Of a DNA stretch of 43,770 bases, positions 26,172 to 33,311 are shown one piece after another. Under the pieces are notes generated by a model that saw only the letters and a program-made list of their open reading frames with translations, had not been told where the DNA came from and did no database searches. The translations under genes and the position numbers were made by a program. Every line of letters begins with the position of its first letter. Within the stretch, counting starts at the first letter, position 1. The stretch comes from a virus, in the IMG/VR virus record IMGVR_UViG_3300042691_037438, positions 1-43,770 of that record; one strand, given 5' to 3'.

Positions 26172-26805
26172 TAAAAAAATTAAAAGCTTCTTCTATTGAT
26201 AAATTTTTAATATCTCCTGTTTTTTTGGATCTTATTTGTATTTGGCTAGTGCCTTCTAAACATTCAATCCAGTCGGCTTCGTCCACAAATAATAAATTTG
26301 CTGAACTGCCGCGGCCAGCAGAACCAGTTGTAGTAGTAATGCCTATGCGTGATCCATTAGCCAACTCCATAGACTCTTTACCGTATTCTTTAACACCTGG
26401 TTTGAGCCAGTTTGGCAGCTCTTCATATGCAAGACGTATGCGTTTGAAAATTTCTTTCGCGGTACTTTCTTTATTTGCAACAATCAGGATATTCTGATGC
26501 TCGTTAAAACAAGCAGTCCAAAGACAATATATAGTAGATATCGTACTTTTACCACTTTGACGTGCAAATAATAATAACGAAAATCGATTATCCCTCATCA
26601 TACGAAGTGATTTTTTTTGATATGTATGAAGAGGTATTTTTATTTTACCATCATCTGGTGATATGATATGAAAATAATTTTCAGCAAAGTGTAAAATATT
26701 TTCACCACATTTTTTAATTTCTTTAATTTCTTCTATACCATAGTCAAACTGGGCGTCGACAGTAGGTAAATTAGGATTATTCAAATAGACTTTTTGTCTG
26801 CCCAT
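26158..26805 (-). CDS. gp17: Terminase large subunit gp17, N-terminal ATPase half ending in N-terminal split-intein fragment
   Basis: The 215-aa ORF holds the packaging-motor ATPase. Residues 1-181 are extein: an adenine-motif-like region with PLHTYQKKSLRMM (58-70), Walker A ARQSGKST (81-88), and Walker B LLFVDEAD with Asp175 and Glu176. Residue Cys182 starts the intein, giving CLEGTSQIQI and then a short helix NLSIEEAFNF before the stop. Joining residue 181 to Cys109 of the C-half reads VDEADWIE-CHLLDSFW, which aligns with uninterrupted T4 gp17 at the same place, and yields 555 residues (T4 610). No late box was found before ATG 26805; it is divergent from the plus-strand gene at 26824, 18 nt away. 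Confidence 0.95.
   Translation of the reverse strand: MGRQKVYLNNPNLPTVDAQFDYGIEEIKEIKKCGENILHFAENYFHIISPDDGKIKIPLHTYQKKSLRMMRDNRFSLLLFARQSGKSTISTIYCLWTACFNEHQNILIVANKESTAKEIFKRIRLAYEELPNWLKPGVKEYGKESMELANGSRIGITTTTGSAGRGSSANLLFVDEADWIECLEGTSQIQIRSKKTGDIKNLSIEEAFNFFNAQQ
26161..26262 (-). other. N-terminal split-intein fragment (34 aa) of TerL
   Basis: Codons 182-215. Starts with the catalytic Cys (TGT, 26262-26260) and block-A-like CLEGTSQIQI, and ends NAQQ at a TAA. The short N-part matches the atypically split class (AceL-TerL has about 25 residues as I recall it). Confidence 0.92.
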
Positions 26806-26806
26806 A

Positions 26807-26814
26807 CATAAATA
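26807..26814 (+). promoter_or_regulatory. Late promoter box CATAAATA for the 26824 gene
   Basis: CATAAATA preceded by A, 9 nt before ATG 26824. It lies 2 nt past the TerL start codon on the other strand. Confidence 0.75.
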
Positions 26815-26823
26815 GTTATCAAT

Positions 26824-27570
26824 ATGAACAAAAAAGGTGCACCTACATTTTCAAAGGCCACAGATAAAAAAATCCATCCATATATGTCACCACCAACATT
26901 GGCCGGTAAAAATGGCGTATCATCTATGGGTGTACCAACACCCAGTGAAGTTGATTTTTCAAAAAGAAATGAAAATTGCAAACCTTGTGAAAAAATTACA
27001 AAAGAAAGCATAAATACATCCAATATGAGTAAATCTATTTTCGACAAATTATTCGAAGACGTAATGAGTGGTGCAGATGATTTAGCTGCAGATGCATCTG
27101 ATCTCGGTATTGGCTCTGGTGCAAGTGACGACATGGGCGGAGACATGGGCGGAGACGAAGTTACATTTACATTAGATCGCGAAACTGCACAAAAGCTTCT
27201 TGATGTTATCGGTTCAGCTATGGGTAGTTCAGAAGATGAAGGTGATTTGGACGGCGAAGGTGGTGAAGAAGGTGAAGAAGGTGAAGGGGGTGAGTTTGGT
27301 GAAGAAGGTGAAGGAGAAGAAAAGCTTGCTGGTGAATCAATTGAAGTAGTAGCAGAACCCAAGCCTTTCACTGCAAAGCCCGAAACCCTTCAAAATAAAA
27401 ATAATAAGGTAAATTCTAAGCATAAACCAGCAGGAGGAAAAGCTCATACAGGTAGTATTGCACCTCTTCAAGCTGAACCAAAAGTATTGGGAGCAAAGCC
27501 CGAAACCCTTCAAAATAAAAACAATAAGGTAGCTGGATTTAATACATCAGGCACAATTTTCGGTTCTTAA
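26824..27570 (+). CDS. Acidic, repeat-containing virion or prohead-core protein with nested in-frame start
   Basis: A 248-aa protein in three parts: a basic, Pro-rich N-terminus (1-67); a middle beginning MSKSIFDKLFEDVMSGADDL (68 on) with a Gly/Asp stretch (DDMGGDMGGDE), a helix DRETAQKLLDVIGSAMGSSE and a Glu/Gly run; and a C-terminus with two copies of AKPETLQNKNNKV. Acidic Gly-rich proteins occur as prohead-core or head-associated proteins in T4-like phages, but I do not recognise the family. Two CATAAATA boxes exist, one before residue 1 and one before Met68, so a 181-aa short form is likely as well. A strong terminator follows 20 nt after the stop. Confidence 0.8.
   Translation: MNKKGAPTFSKATDKKIHPYMSPPTLAGKNGVSSMGVPTPSEVDFSKRNENCKPCEKITKESINTSNMSKSIFDKLFEDVMSGADDLAADASDLGIGSGASDDMGGDMGGDEVTFTLDRETAQKLLDVIGSAMGSSEDEGDLDGEGGEEGEEGEGGEFGEEGEGEEKLAGESIEVVAEPKPFTAKPETLQNKNNKVNSKHKPAGGKAHTGSIAPLQAEPKVLGAKPETLQNKNNKVAGFNTSGTIFGS
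27009..27016 (+). promoter_or_regulatory. Internal late promoter box CATAAATA before in-frame Met68
   Basis: CATAAATA inside the coding region, 8 nt before ATG 27025, the spacing also seen at gp18. It would produce an N-terminally shortened product in the same frame. Confidence 0.65.
27373..27531 (+). repeat. Two 39-bp near-identical direct repeats within the acidic protein gene
   Basis: Copies at 27373-27411 and 27493-27531 differ by one base (ATAATAAGG versus ACAATAAGG). They encode AKPETLQNKNNKV twice. Near identity at third positions points to a recent duplication. Confidence 0.9.
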
Positions 27571-27589
27571 TATTTTTTGAATATATCAT

Positions 27590-27623
27590 AAAGAGACTCT
27601 ATGAAAATAGAGTCTCTTTTTTT
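27590..27623 (+). terminator. Rho-independent terminator with GAAA tetraloop
   Basis: Perfect 13-bp stem (AAAGAGACTCTAT / ATAGAGTCTCTTT) closed by a GAAA (GNRA) tetraloop and ending in a run of T. It follows the acidic protein gene and precedes the next late promoter by 7 nt. Confidence 0.92.
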
Positions 27624-27630
27624 GTTTAAA

Positions 27631-27638
27631 CATAAATA
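27631..27638 (+). promoter_or_regulatory. Late promoter box CATAAATA for 27644-29079
   Basis: CATAAATA preceded by A, 5 nt before ATG 27644; directly after the terminator, so the downstream genes restart transcription here. Confidence 0.85.
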
Positions 27639-27643
27639 TTAAT

Positions 27644-27997
27644 ATGTTTCCTACATTTAAGGAATTTTTTTTTGAAAATCGAAAGGGTGAAAGAAACCCC
27701 CATCATACAAATATTTTTAAAGGATTTGATGGTAAAACAAAAGGATTTAATATGACTTATCAAGTCAATAAAAGTGAGAATGAATTCGAACAATCTTTGA
27801 AAAATTTAAGATCTGGTGCTGCATCATTTTTGGTCGTAACACCCCATATGAAAAATTATCTAGTAAAAAAATATCAACAACATAATTTTCCTACAGAACC
27901 GAATCAAAAAGTAGCATTGGGTAGGTCTGGTGATAATACAGATCAAATCTTTTTGTCTTTAAATAATACCGGTCAATATATACTCACAACCCATTAA
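27644..27997 (+). CDS. Hypothetical late protein (117 aa)
   Basis: Not recognised. The protein starts MFPTFKEFFFENRKGERNPH, a short amphipathic N-terminus of the type 'TFKEF' common at the start of virion-associated proteins in T4-like phages (recollection). The rest is mixed alpha/beta with SFLVVTPHMKNYLVKKYQQH and a polar C-terminus (SLNNTGQYILTTH). Strong late promoter 5 nt upstream; next gene begins 1 nt after its stop, so both are on one late transcript with possible coupling. Virion or neck assembly is the likely area. Confidence 0.75.
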   Translation: MFPTFKEFFFENRKGERNPHHTNIFKGFDGKTKGFNMTYQVNKSENEFEQSLKNLRSGAASFLVVTPHMKNYLVKKYQQHNFPTEPNQKVALGRSGDNTDQIFLSLNNTGQYILTTH

Positions 27998-27998
27998 T

Positions 27999-28796
27999 AT
28001 GTCTACATATACATGTTATTATTCTGGTGCAGGAAACGGAAGTTTATGTTATGAACTATATGACAAATCTAGACTAGCCCCCGAATTAGAATTAATAAGC
28101 AATTCAGCCGAGGAGGCAGTTAATTTATTGGGTCAAAAAATTGAGTATTATATTAATACATATCAACCTGCAAGTGCAGATAATTTATATGGTGAGCAAC
28201 CCACTATGGTATACCATGGTCCTTATACTATGAAGATGATAATTAACTTGAATGAATCTTCATTAGCATTATCGAAATTTGGCTTTAATGCAGATGATGA
28301 AATTACAGGATTTATATCTATTAAAGGTTATAAGAGGATTTTTGAAAATACTTGGATATATGATGGATTAGATCAATCTGTTGAACCAAAAGCAGGTGAT
28401 GTATTTTGTATGAGTGAATATGGTAGTACTCGACCAGGTGGTAGAGCTGGTAATTATTTTATTATTACCGAAAGGAGAGATCAAGATGTATCTGATATCA
28501 ATCCACTAGGCGGACATTATGTTTGGCGTATCGCTGCTAAGCGTTTGGAATATTCATTCCAACCAGGCATTTCAGGCGAATCACAAAATGATCAGGTGTA
28601 CGATGATACATTTGCAGGGTTGTTATCAACAAATATCACAGAAGATCCTTTTGTGGCGGGTGTGCCTTCTTTATATATTGAAAATATATCTGAAGCACAA
28701 TTTTTTGATGAATTGGGTAATTATATTGCTGATGCTAATGATGGTGTTGATGGTGGTGATGCAAATATAGACTCAAATAATGGAGGAGATTTTTAA
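27999..28796 (+). CDS. Virion neck protein candidate (gp14-like)
   Basis: A 265-aa protein (T4 gp14 is 256). The middle reads GLDQSVEPKAGDVFCMSEYG, then NYFIITERRDQDVSDINPLG and YVWRIAAKRLEYSFQPG. This follows the order of T4 gp14 (P..GD, a short strand, a long turn, then R.i.a..f.ys.e) as I remember it. The C-terminal 30 residues are Asp/Asn/Gly-rich (DANDGVDGGDANIDSNNGGD), another similarity to acidic gp14 ends. Neck proteins gp13 and gp14 close the head before tail joining. Evidence is pattern-level; a different head-tail connector protein is possible. Confidence 0.5.
   Translation: MSTYTCYYSGAGNGSLCYELYDKSRLAPELELISNSAEEAVNLLGQKIEYYINTYQPASADNLYGEQPTMVYHGPYTMKMIINLNESSLALSKFGFNADDEITGFISIKGYKRIFENTWIYDGLDQSVEPKAGDVFCMSEYGSTRPGGRAGNYFIITERRDQDVSDINPLGGHYVWRIAAKRLEYSFQPGISGESQNDQVYDDTFAGLLSTNITEDPFVAGVPSLYIENISEAQFFDELGNYIADANDGVDGGDANIDSNNGGDF
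28782..28788 (+). promoter_or_regulatory. Shine-Dalgarno GGAGGAG before ATG 28798
   Basis: GGAGGAG ends 9 nt before ATG 28798. It lies inside the last codons of the upstream gene and supports this start over the in-frame ATG at 28780. It is one of very few clear ribosome sites in the window. Confidence 0.65.
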
Positions 28797-28797
28797 T

Positions 28798-29079
28798 ATG
28801 TCAATACCAGGAATAACACCAACACCAAAAAAAAAATATGCAGGAAGTACAGACGAGGAAAGTAAATTATATTTTGATATGTCTGTAAATAATACTTCAG
28901 TATATGGAGGATTTTCTGTAGGCCCAGAAGAAGGAGAAGGTTCTGCAAATGACCAAATATCACCATCTACTCCAATTCCACTTAATGAAGTACAAAAAAT
29001 AGTAATAAAAAATGTAAACGAAACATTAACAGATTTCTTGCAAAAAGATGTAGATGTTTTACAAGGTGGCGACTTCTAA
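28798..29079 (+). CDS. Small late virion-associated protein (93 aa), unrecognised
   Basis: Starts MSIPGITPTPKKKYAGSTDE, contains a Gly/Glu-rich loop (SVGPEEGEGSANDQ) and a C-terminal helix EVQKIVIKNVNETLTDFLQK, ending in VLQGGDF. The preceding gene also ends NGGDF; the shared GGDF-like terminus might be a processing or docking tag. The ATG at 28798 is chosen because of the strong Shine-Dalgarno. Its TAA overlaps the fibre-like gene's TAG by 4 nt (CTAA) on the other strand. Co-transcribed with the neck-like gene. Confidence 0.7.
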   Translation: MSIPGITPTPKKKYAGSTDEESKLYFDMSVNNTSVYGGFSVGPEEGEGSANDQISPSTPIPLNEVQKIVIKNVNETLTDFLQKDVDVLQGGDF

Positions 29080-32000
29080 GAATATAACGGAATATATTTT
29101 TTACTTCCATTCACATAACATATCAAATATTCATTATCATCATTATTAGGAGTTGTGATTTTTACTGCAGACGGTGTCATTGTGAATGATGATACTGGAT
29201 GTGAGGTAGTAGTTGTCACTAATGTTAATTCATTATCAATAGATACTTTTTGATTTCGTTGATCTTCATTGATTGACGAATACCACTTAGCTATAGGCAA
29301 TATTGTATTTGCATTTTGCACATAATATGTTTTCGCATTGAAGTGATCACGTGAAAATTTGCCTGTAGCAAAATCAGTTTCGGGTGTAAATGGCAATTCA
29401 CTTTCACTCCATGCATTAGTTTCAGGATCATATGTGTAAGTTTTGCCATCGTATTGTACATCAAAAGTATCTACGAATTTTAAAATTTCAAAATATGTAT
29501 CCGGTTGTGACCAATTAAAATAACCATAAGGCAATTGAGCAATAAACTTTTGTAAATATGATTTTGAAGTATCTGATAGGTCACAACTTATCATTGCAAC
29601 ATATGAACTTTCATCTGTGCTATCTATTTCTGTTTTTATTGTATAAAAATTTGTTGTATAACATTTAATTATATTATTGTCTCTTACGACTTTTAATTTT
29701 ACTCCGCCAGCATCTGTTACACTTGTTGAACCCGACGCATTGCATGCACGCAACCAACCAGTGTCATAATGGGTTATATCTTTTATATTATGGGATACGA
29801 CTACAGTATGTTCTCTAGATTGATTCTGGAGCGTATCGAAAATTGAGGGTGTAAATTTGTGTTGTAAATTATAAAAGATAGCAAAATCTGTAAATGATGA
29901 GTCTGTTGTTGCAGTGTAAGGATACTTACTGCCTATATTAATTGGATCTGTATTTGATGACCTTCCATATGAAGCAGAAAGACCGCATAGTGCCGGCAAA
30001 TATACAGACCCCTCTGGATTATCGGGAGTATCAGTATTATTTCCATATTCTCTGAAAAATCTATTAAAAACATCCAATCTAAAATTATTACTTAAAGACT
30101 TATTAAATGATAATAATGTTTTATAGTTGGACGATGAATCGGGAAAGGGATAAGAAGGGGAACTCGGCTGGGGCTCACCGGTGTTTTGTGCCCCCACCAT
30201 TATATCACCAATTACAATCCCACGTGATGATAAATGTTCACTTGAATTACTACTATTACCACCATTTCTAACCATTTGTTGGACGTCTGCAGGTGCACTA
30301 GTGAATGTTGCTGCTGGTACAGCGTTTATGCATGTGAAAAGCATATCTTGAGGGTTTCCTGGTGATCGCTTTAACGTCAATGTATGTGTATTGCCATTTG
30401 CTGGGTCAACATATCTTGCTATTACTAGACCATTATCATCATCATCATTATTTTGGGAAAAAAATCTTACTTCATGTAAGTATTTTTTGTAATTTGCTTC
30501 TGATATAAATCCTACATTTGATCCTGTATTTTGTGTTGATTTAATATAATCAACCCCACCCACATTTGTTAATGCCCACGAATTTTCTTCAGCGGTATTA
30601 TAATGATCACTAAAACTGTTGCTGCTGTGTGAGTATCTATACCAAGTATTAAATATTTCTGATTGACTGTATTTGCGGTTACCAGCTGTCAGTGCATTTA
30701 ATTCCGTCAAAGACGTTACAAATGATCCTTGTTTGAGTGGTTGATAATTATCGACTGTAATATCCCCTGTTGCACTTATATCACCAAAAATAGTCAATTT
30801 TTTATTTGGTGCATCAGTACCAATGCCCACATTACCACTTGATGTAATTCGAACTTTCTCTTCAGATGGATTGCTGCTGCCCTCTGCACTACCATTTGCA
30901 GTCGAAAATGAAATATAACCACGCAAATCATTAATAGTAGGTTTTGTTTCGTAACCCAATGTGATGTCCGCGGCACCGCCTTTTGTTTTATCATTTGCCC
31001 AAGTTCCTGTAATTGCACCCAATGAATCAGTGCCTTGTACATATGGTATTATCCTGAATGAATGTCCAGTGCCAGACAATGCACTAGCTGGATTTGTCAT
31101 TGTACCTGAAGCGGAATAATATTTCGATACTGAATAGTCATTATTTCCAGCTGCTTTACTGTAATGATAAAAATGCCATGGAGAACGTTGTCCATAAGCA
31201 CATATGCATGGTGATGTTGTTTCTGAGACTTCAAGGTGAGTAGTCCCACCACTAATATATAATTTACCAGCAGTTCCTTGTTGATCCGTATTAATACCAA
31301 CATTACCATATTCATTAATATGAAATAATGGTGTTGGTATTTTGCCCACAATAACAGTATTGTTATTTCTGATAGAAAATTTCTGACCAGTTGGCCCCAG
31401 GGGATTATTGTATAAATCTAATGTTAAATGATAAAGATCACCAGCCCCAATCTGTCTAATTAATGCATAGTCAGTTGTCAGAGTGACACCAGTGCCCAAA
31501 TTGCCGAAATATATATATGATCCTGATACTGCAGAAGCCGGTAAAGTACTAAAAAAAGAATGATCTAAATTAGATTGGCCTTCTAGTGCTAATACACCAG
31601 AAACTATCTGAAGGTCTGCTTTTGGATTGTTAGTACCTAAACCAACATATCCAGCACTATTAATAACAAAATTAGTACCGCCTACACTACCAACCGCTGA
31701 TAAAATATTACCGGTGCCCAAATGCTTCAATACTACTCCTGTTTTATTTCCCAGTACTTGAGTAATATCTAAAGCTGGTCGTGTGGGGTCTGCATTATAT
31801 ACACATAAGGCATCTGTTGTCGTAGCTGTTACATTTATTAACTTTGTTGATCCCAATGCAGTAAGATTGCCTAATACAAGTAAATCTTCGTTTACTGTTA
31901 AATCCCCATTTACAGTTATATCTGCTGGTGTTGTTGGAGTACCAGCCCATAATGCTGCTGCATTCCAACTTGCTGATTGATCTTTTATTAATGTATATGC

Positions 32001-32405
32001 TGGCCCTAGATTGTCTGTATGTACAATGCCTCCGGGTAGTTTAGCACTTATCACACCATTATTTGTTAATGTTAAATTATTTTTTAAATAAACACCACCA
32101 TCATAATTTATAGATAAACTGTTGGATGAATTAACTAAAGAAATATTACTATTTGAGTTTGTTAATACACCACCATTAGTGCCCGATAATACCAATTTGT
32201 TGGTAATTTTTGCAGAACCAGTTTCGAATGAACTACTTTTTATTTCATTTCTAGAAGATAATGATCCAGAGAGTACAAAATCACCACGAAACGGTTTTTC
32301 AGGCGACGCTATGGGGTCATATGAACTATCAGGCAATCCGGGTGTTGCCGCAGTATGGTGGTTTGACCGGTGTAATTTATCATGAAAACGTGCATTGCCA
32401 GACAT
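29076..32405 (-). CDS. Large tail-fibre-like or virion surface protein
   Basis: The 1109-aa protein has a fibre-like architecture. Residues about 40-250 are a beta-rich region with repeated short motifs (LVLSGTNGGVLTNSNSNISL, DITVNGDLTVNEDLLVLGNL). Two 'VGIGT' modules (YVGLGTNNPKADLQI and NVGIGTDAPNKKLTIFGD) are typical of trimeric tail-fibre shafts in marine T4-like phages and of proteins with a C-terminal chaperone. No intramolecular chaperone with its catalytic Ser-Lys pair is recognisable; the C-terminus ends YLICYVNGSKKYIPLYS. The middle (550-1000) contains long Ser/Asn/Asp-rich stretches. Driven by a CATAAATA box 6 nt upstream. Receptor binding is inferred from architecture. Confidence 0.78.
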   Translation of the reverse strand: MSGNARFHDKLHRSNHHTAATPGLPDSSYDPIASPEKPFRGDFVLSGSLSSRNEIKSSSFETGSAKITNKLVLSGTNGGVLTNSNSNISLVNSSNSLSINYDGGVYLKNNLTLTNNGVISAKLPGGIVHTDNLGPAYTLIKDQSASWNAAALWAGTPTTPADITVNGDLTVNEDLLVLGNLTALGSTKLINVTATTTDALCVYNADPTRPALDITQVLGNKTGVVLKHLGTGNILSAVGSVGGTNFVINSAGYVGLGTNNPKADLQIVSGVLALEGQSNLDHSFFSTLPASAVSGSYIYFGNLGTGVTLTTDYALIRQIGAGDLYHLTLDLYNNPLGPTGQKFSIRNNNTVIVGKIPTPLFHINEYGNVGINTDQQGTAGKLYISGGTTHLEVSETTSPCICAYGQRSPWHFYHYSKAAGNNDYSVSKYYSASGTMTNPASALSGTGHSFRIIPYVQGTDSLGAITGTWANDKTKGGAADITLGYETKPTINDLRGYISFSTANGSAEGSSNPSEEKVRITSSGNVGIGTDAPNKKLTIFGDISATGDITVDNYQPLKQGSFVTSLTELNALTAGNRKYSQSEIFNTWYRYSHSSNSFSDHYNTAEENSWALTNVGGVDYIKSTQNTGSNVGFISEANYKKYLHEVRFFSQNNDDDDNGLVIARYVDPANGNTHTLTLKRSPGNPQDMLFTCINAVPAATFTSAPADVQQMVRNGGNSSNSSEHLSSRGIVIGDIMVGAQNTGEPQPSSPSYPFPDSSSNYKTLLSFNKSLSNNFRLDVFNRFFREYGNNTDTPDNPEGSVYLPALCGLSASYGRSSNTDPINIGSKYPYTATTDSSFTDFAIFYNLQHKFTPSIFDTLQNQSREHTVVVSHNIKDITHYDTGWLRACNASGSTSVTDAGGVKLKVVRDNNIIKCYTTNFYTIKTEIDSTDESSYVAMISCDLSDTSKSYLQKFIAQLPYGYFNWSQPDTYFEILKFVDTFDVQYDGKTYTYDPETNAWSESELPFTPETDFATGKFSRDHFNAKTYYVQNANTILPIAKWYSSINEDQRNQKVSIDNELTLVTTTTSHPVSSFTMTPSAVKITTPNNDDNEYLICYVNGSKKYIPLYS

Positions 32406-32411
32406 TGTATC

Positions 32412-32419
32412 TATTTATG
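32412..32419 (-). promoter_or_regulatory. Late promoter box CATAAATA for the fibre-like gene
   Basis: CATAAATA, 6 nt before ATG 32405. Part of a divergent pair: ATAAATAGAT occurs on both strands (32409-32418 and 32439-32448). Confidence 0.82.
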
Positions 32420-32437
32420 TGTGGTTTTTACTTTTTG

Positions 32438-32445
32438 TATAAATA
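32438..32445 (+). promoter_or_regulatory. Late promoter box TATAAATA for the lectin-like gene
   Basis: Exact T4 late consensus TATAAATA, 6 nt before ATG 32452. Confidence 0.87.
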
Positions 32446-32451
32446 GATTAA

Positions 32452-33045
32452 ATGTCTAAGGCCAGTTTAAATTTTACACATATTTCAGCTTTTGATCCTG
32501 CAAAAGATATAGTATGGTCATTTTCCTATAAAATAGAAAATACAGGTACTCTACCATTAGATGGTGGATTTACTACCTACTTAGACTTTTCAGTTCCTAC
32601 TGTTTCAGGTCCTGAAAATACATTAGGTTATAGTAATAACTATAATCCAATTAATAATTCATTCTTAGTAGCTGCATTTGATGTTTATGGCAGTTTTTGT
32701 CAGAAGAAAAGTGATACATTTACAACAGGCATTGCTTCTAGGACTCCAAATACATTAACTATTAGGTTATCAACTAATTATACTTATTTAACATCAATAC
32801 CATTAGCTTCATTTTTTCCATTATCAGCACCTGATTTTCAATCTCTGCGGTTTCAATTAACTAATTTAGGTAATACATTCAATGTATTTTATATGGGTGG
32901 TGATTCATATCAAAAAATAACATCTATTGAGACTGGCAAAACATTTGTTGATAGTGAAAAATTATATATTGGCATGTCATGGTCAAGTAATGCATGCACC
33001 AGTAAATTAAAAATTAAAGATTTTCACTATCAAGCTCAAAATTAA
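32452..33045 (+). CDS. Beta-sandwich, lectin-like late protein (197 aa)
   Basis: Almost all beta-strand by pattern: DIVWSFSYKIENTG, GGFTTYLDFSVPTVSG, SFLVAAFDVYGSFCQ, NTLTIRLSTNYTYL, RFQLTNLGNTFNVFYMGGDS and KLYIGMSWSSNACTSKLKIK. The order resembles legume-lectin/LamG-type jelly rolls, where a '.l.v.l.....f.v.......G' core is common, and might bind a glycan on the host surface. No catalytic residues are visible. It has its own strong late promoter and is divergent from the fibre-like gene, so both may be adhesion-related. The fold call is by eye and uncertain. Its stop overlaps the convergent gene's stop by 4 nt (TTAA). Confidence 0.6.
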   Translation: MSKASLNFTHISAFDPAKDIVWSFSYKIENTGTLPLDGGFTTYLDFSVPTVSGPENTLGYSNNYNPINNSFLVAAFDVYGSFCQKKSDTFTTGIASRTPNTLTIRLSTNYTYLTSIPLASFFPLSAPDFQSLRFQLTNLGNTFNVFYMGGDSYQKITSIETGKTFVDSEKLYIGMSWSSNACTSKLKIKDFHYQAQN

Positions 33046-33311
33046 TTAATTTGGTTCATTGCGTATTCAATATCGTAGATATGCTCTTCTACTTTTACAT
33101 CATGGATCATTGCCGGTGTTCTTTCGACAATATATTTTTGAATAGCCAATGGCTTAATCCATTTATTGGTTTTTTTGATATCAATATTTTGCTCTTTTGC
33201 ATTCTTTTCAATAAGATCTAATGCTTCGATTAGGCACAACCACCTAGCATATGTAGCTACTGTCATTTTGTGTTCACCAATGCAAATTGTAATATCATTA
33301 TCTTTGTTCAT
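33042..33311 (-). CDS. Small hypothetical protein (89 aa)
   Basis: Not recognised. Starts with a hydrophilic stretch and contains TVATYARWLCLIEALDLIEK, an amphipathic helix, then IKKTNKWIKPLAIQKYIVER. Soluble. It is the last gene of a four-gene leftward unit (34461 to 33042); its ATG overlaps the previous gene by 14 nt, so it is probably translated by coupling. Confidence 0.65.
   Translation of the reverse strand: MNKDNDITICIGEHKMTVATYARWLCLIEALDLIEKNAKEQNIDIKKTNKWIKPLAIQKYIVERTPAMIHDVKVEEHIYDIEYAMNQIN

Noticed and set aside
23825-26805. The split terminase as a sequencing frameshift or decayed intein
   Set aside because: The middle ORF is a complete nuclease with its own start and stop, the halves have intact splicing residues at both junctions, and no in-frame fusion by a single base change would remove the 900-nt insert.
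26781-27371. Open frame of 196 codons on the minus strand, Ser/Pro-rich (SPSSPNSPPSPSSPSSPPSP)
   Set aside because: It is the antisense of the Glu/Gly/Asp repeats of the plus-strand acidic gene; the plus frame has late promoters and a terminator, and the minus frame overlaps the TerL start.
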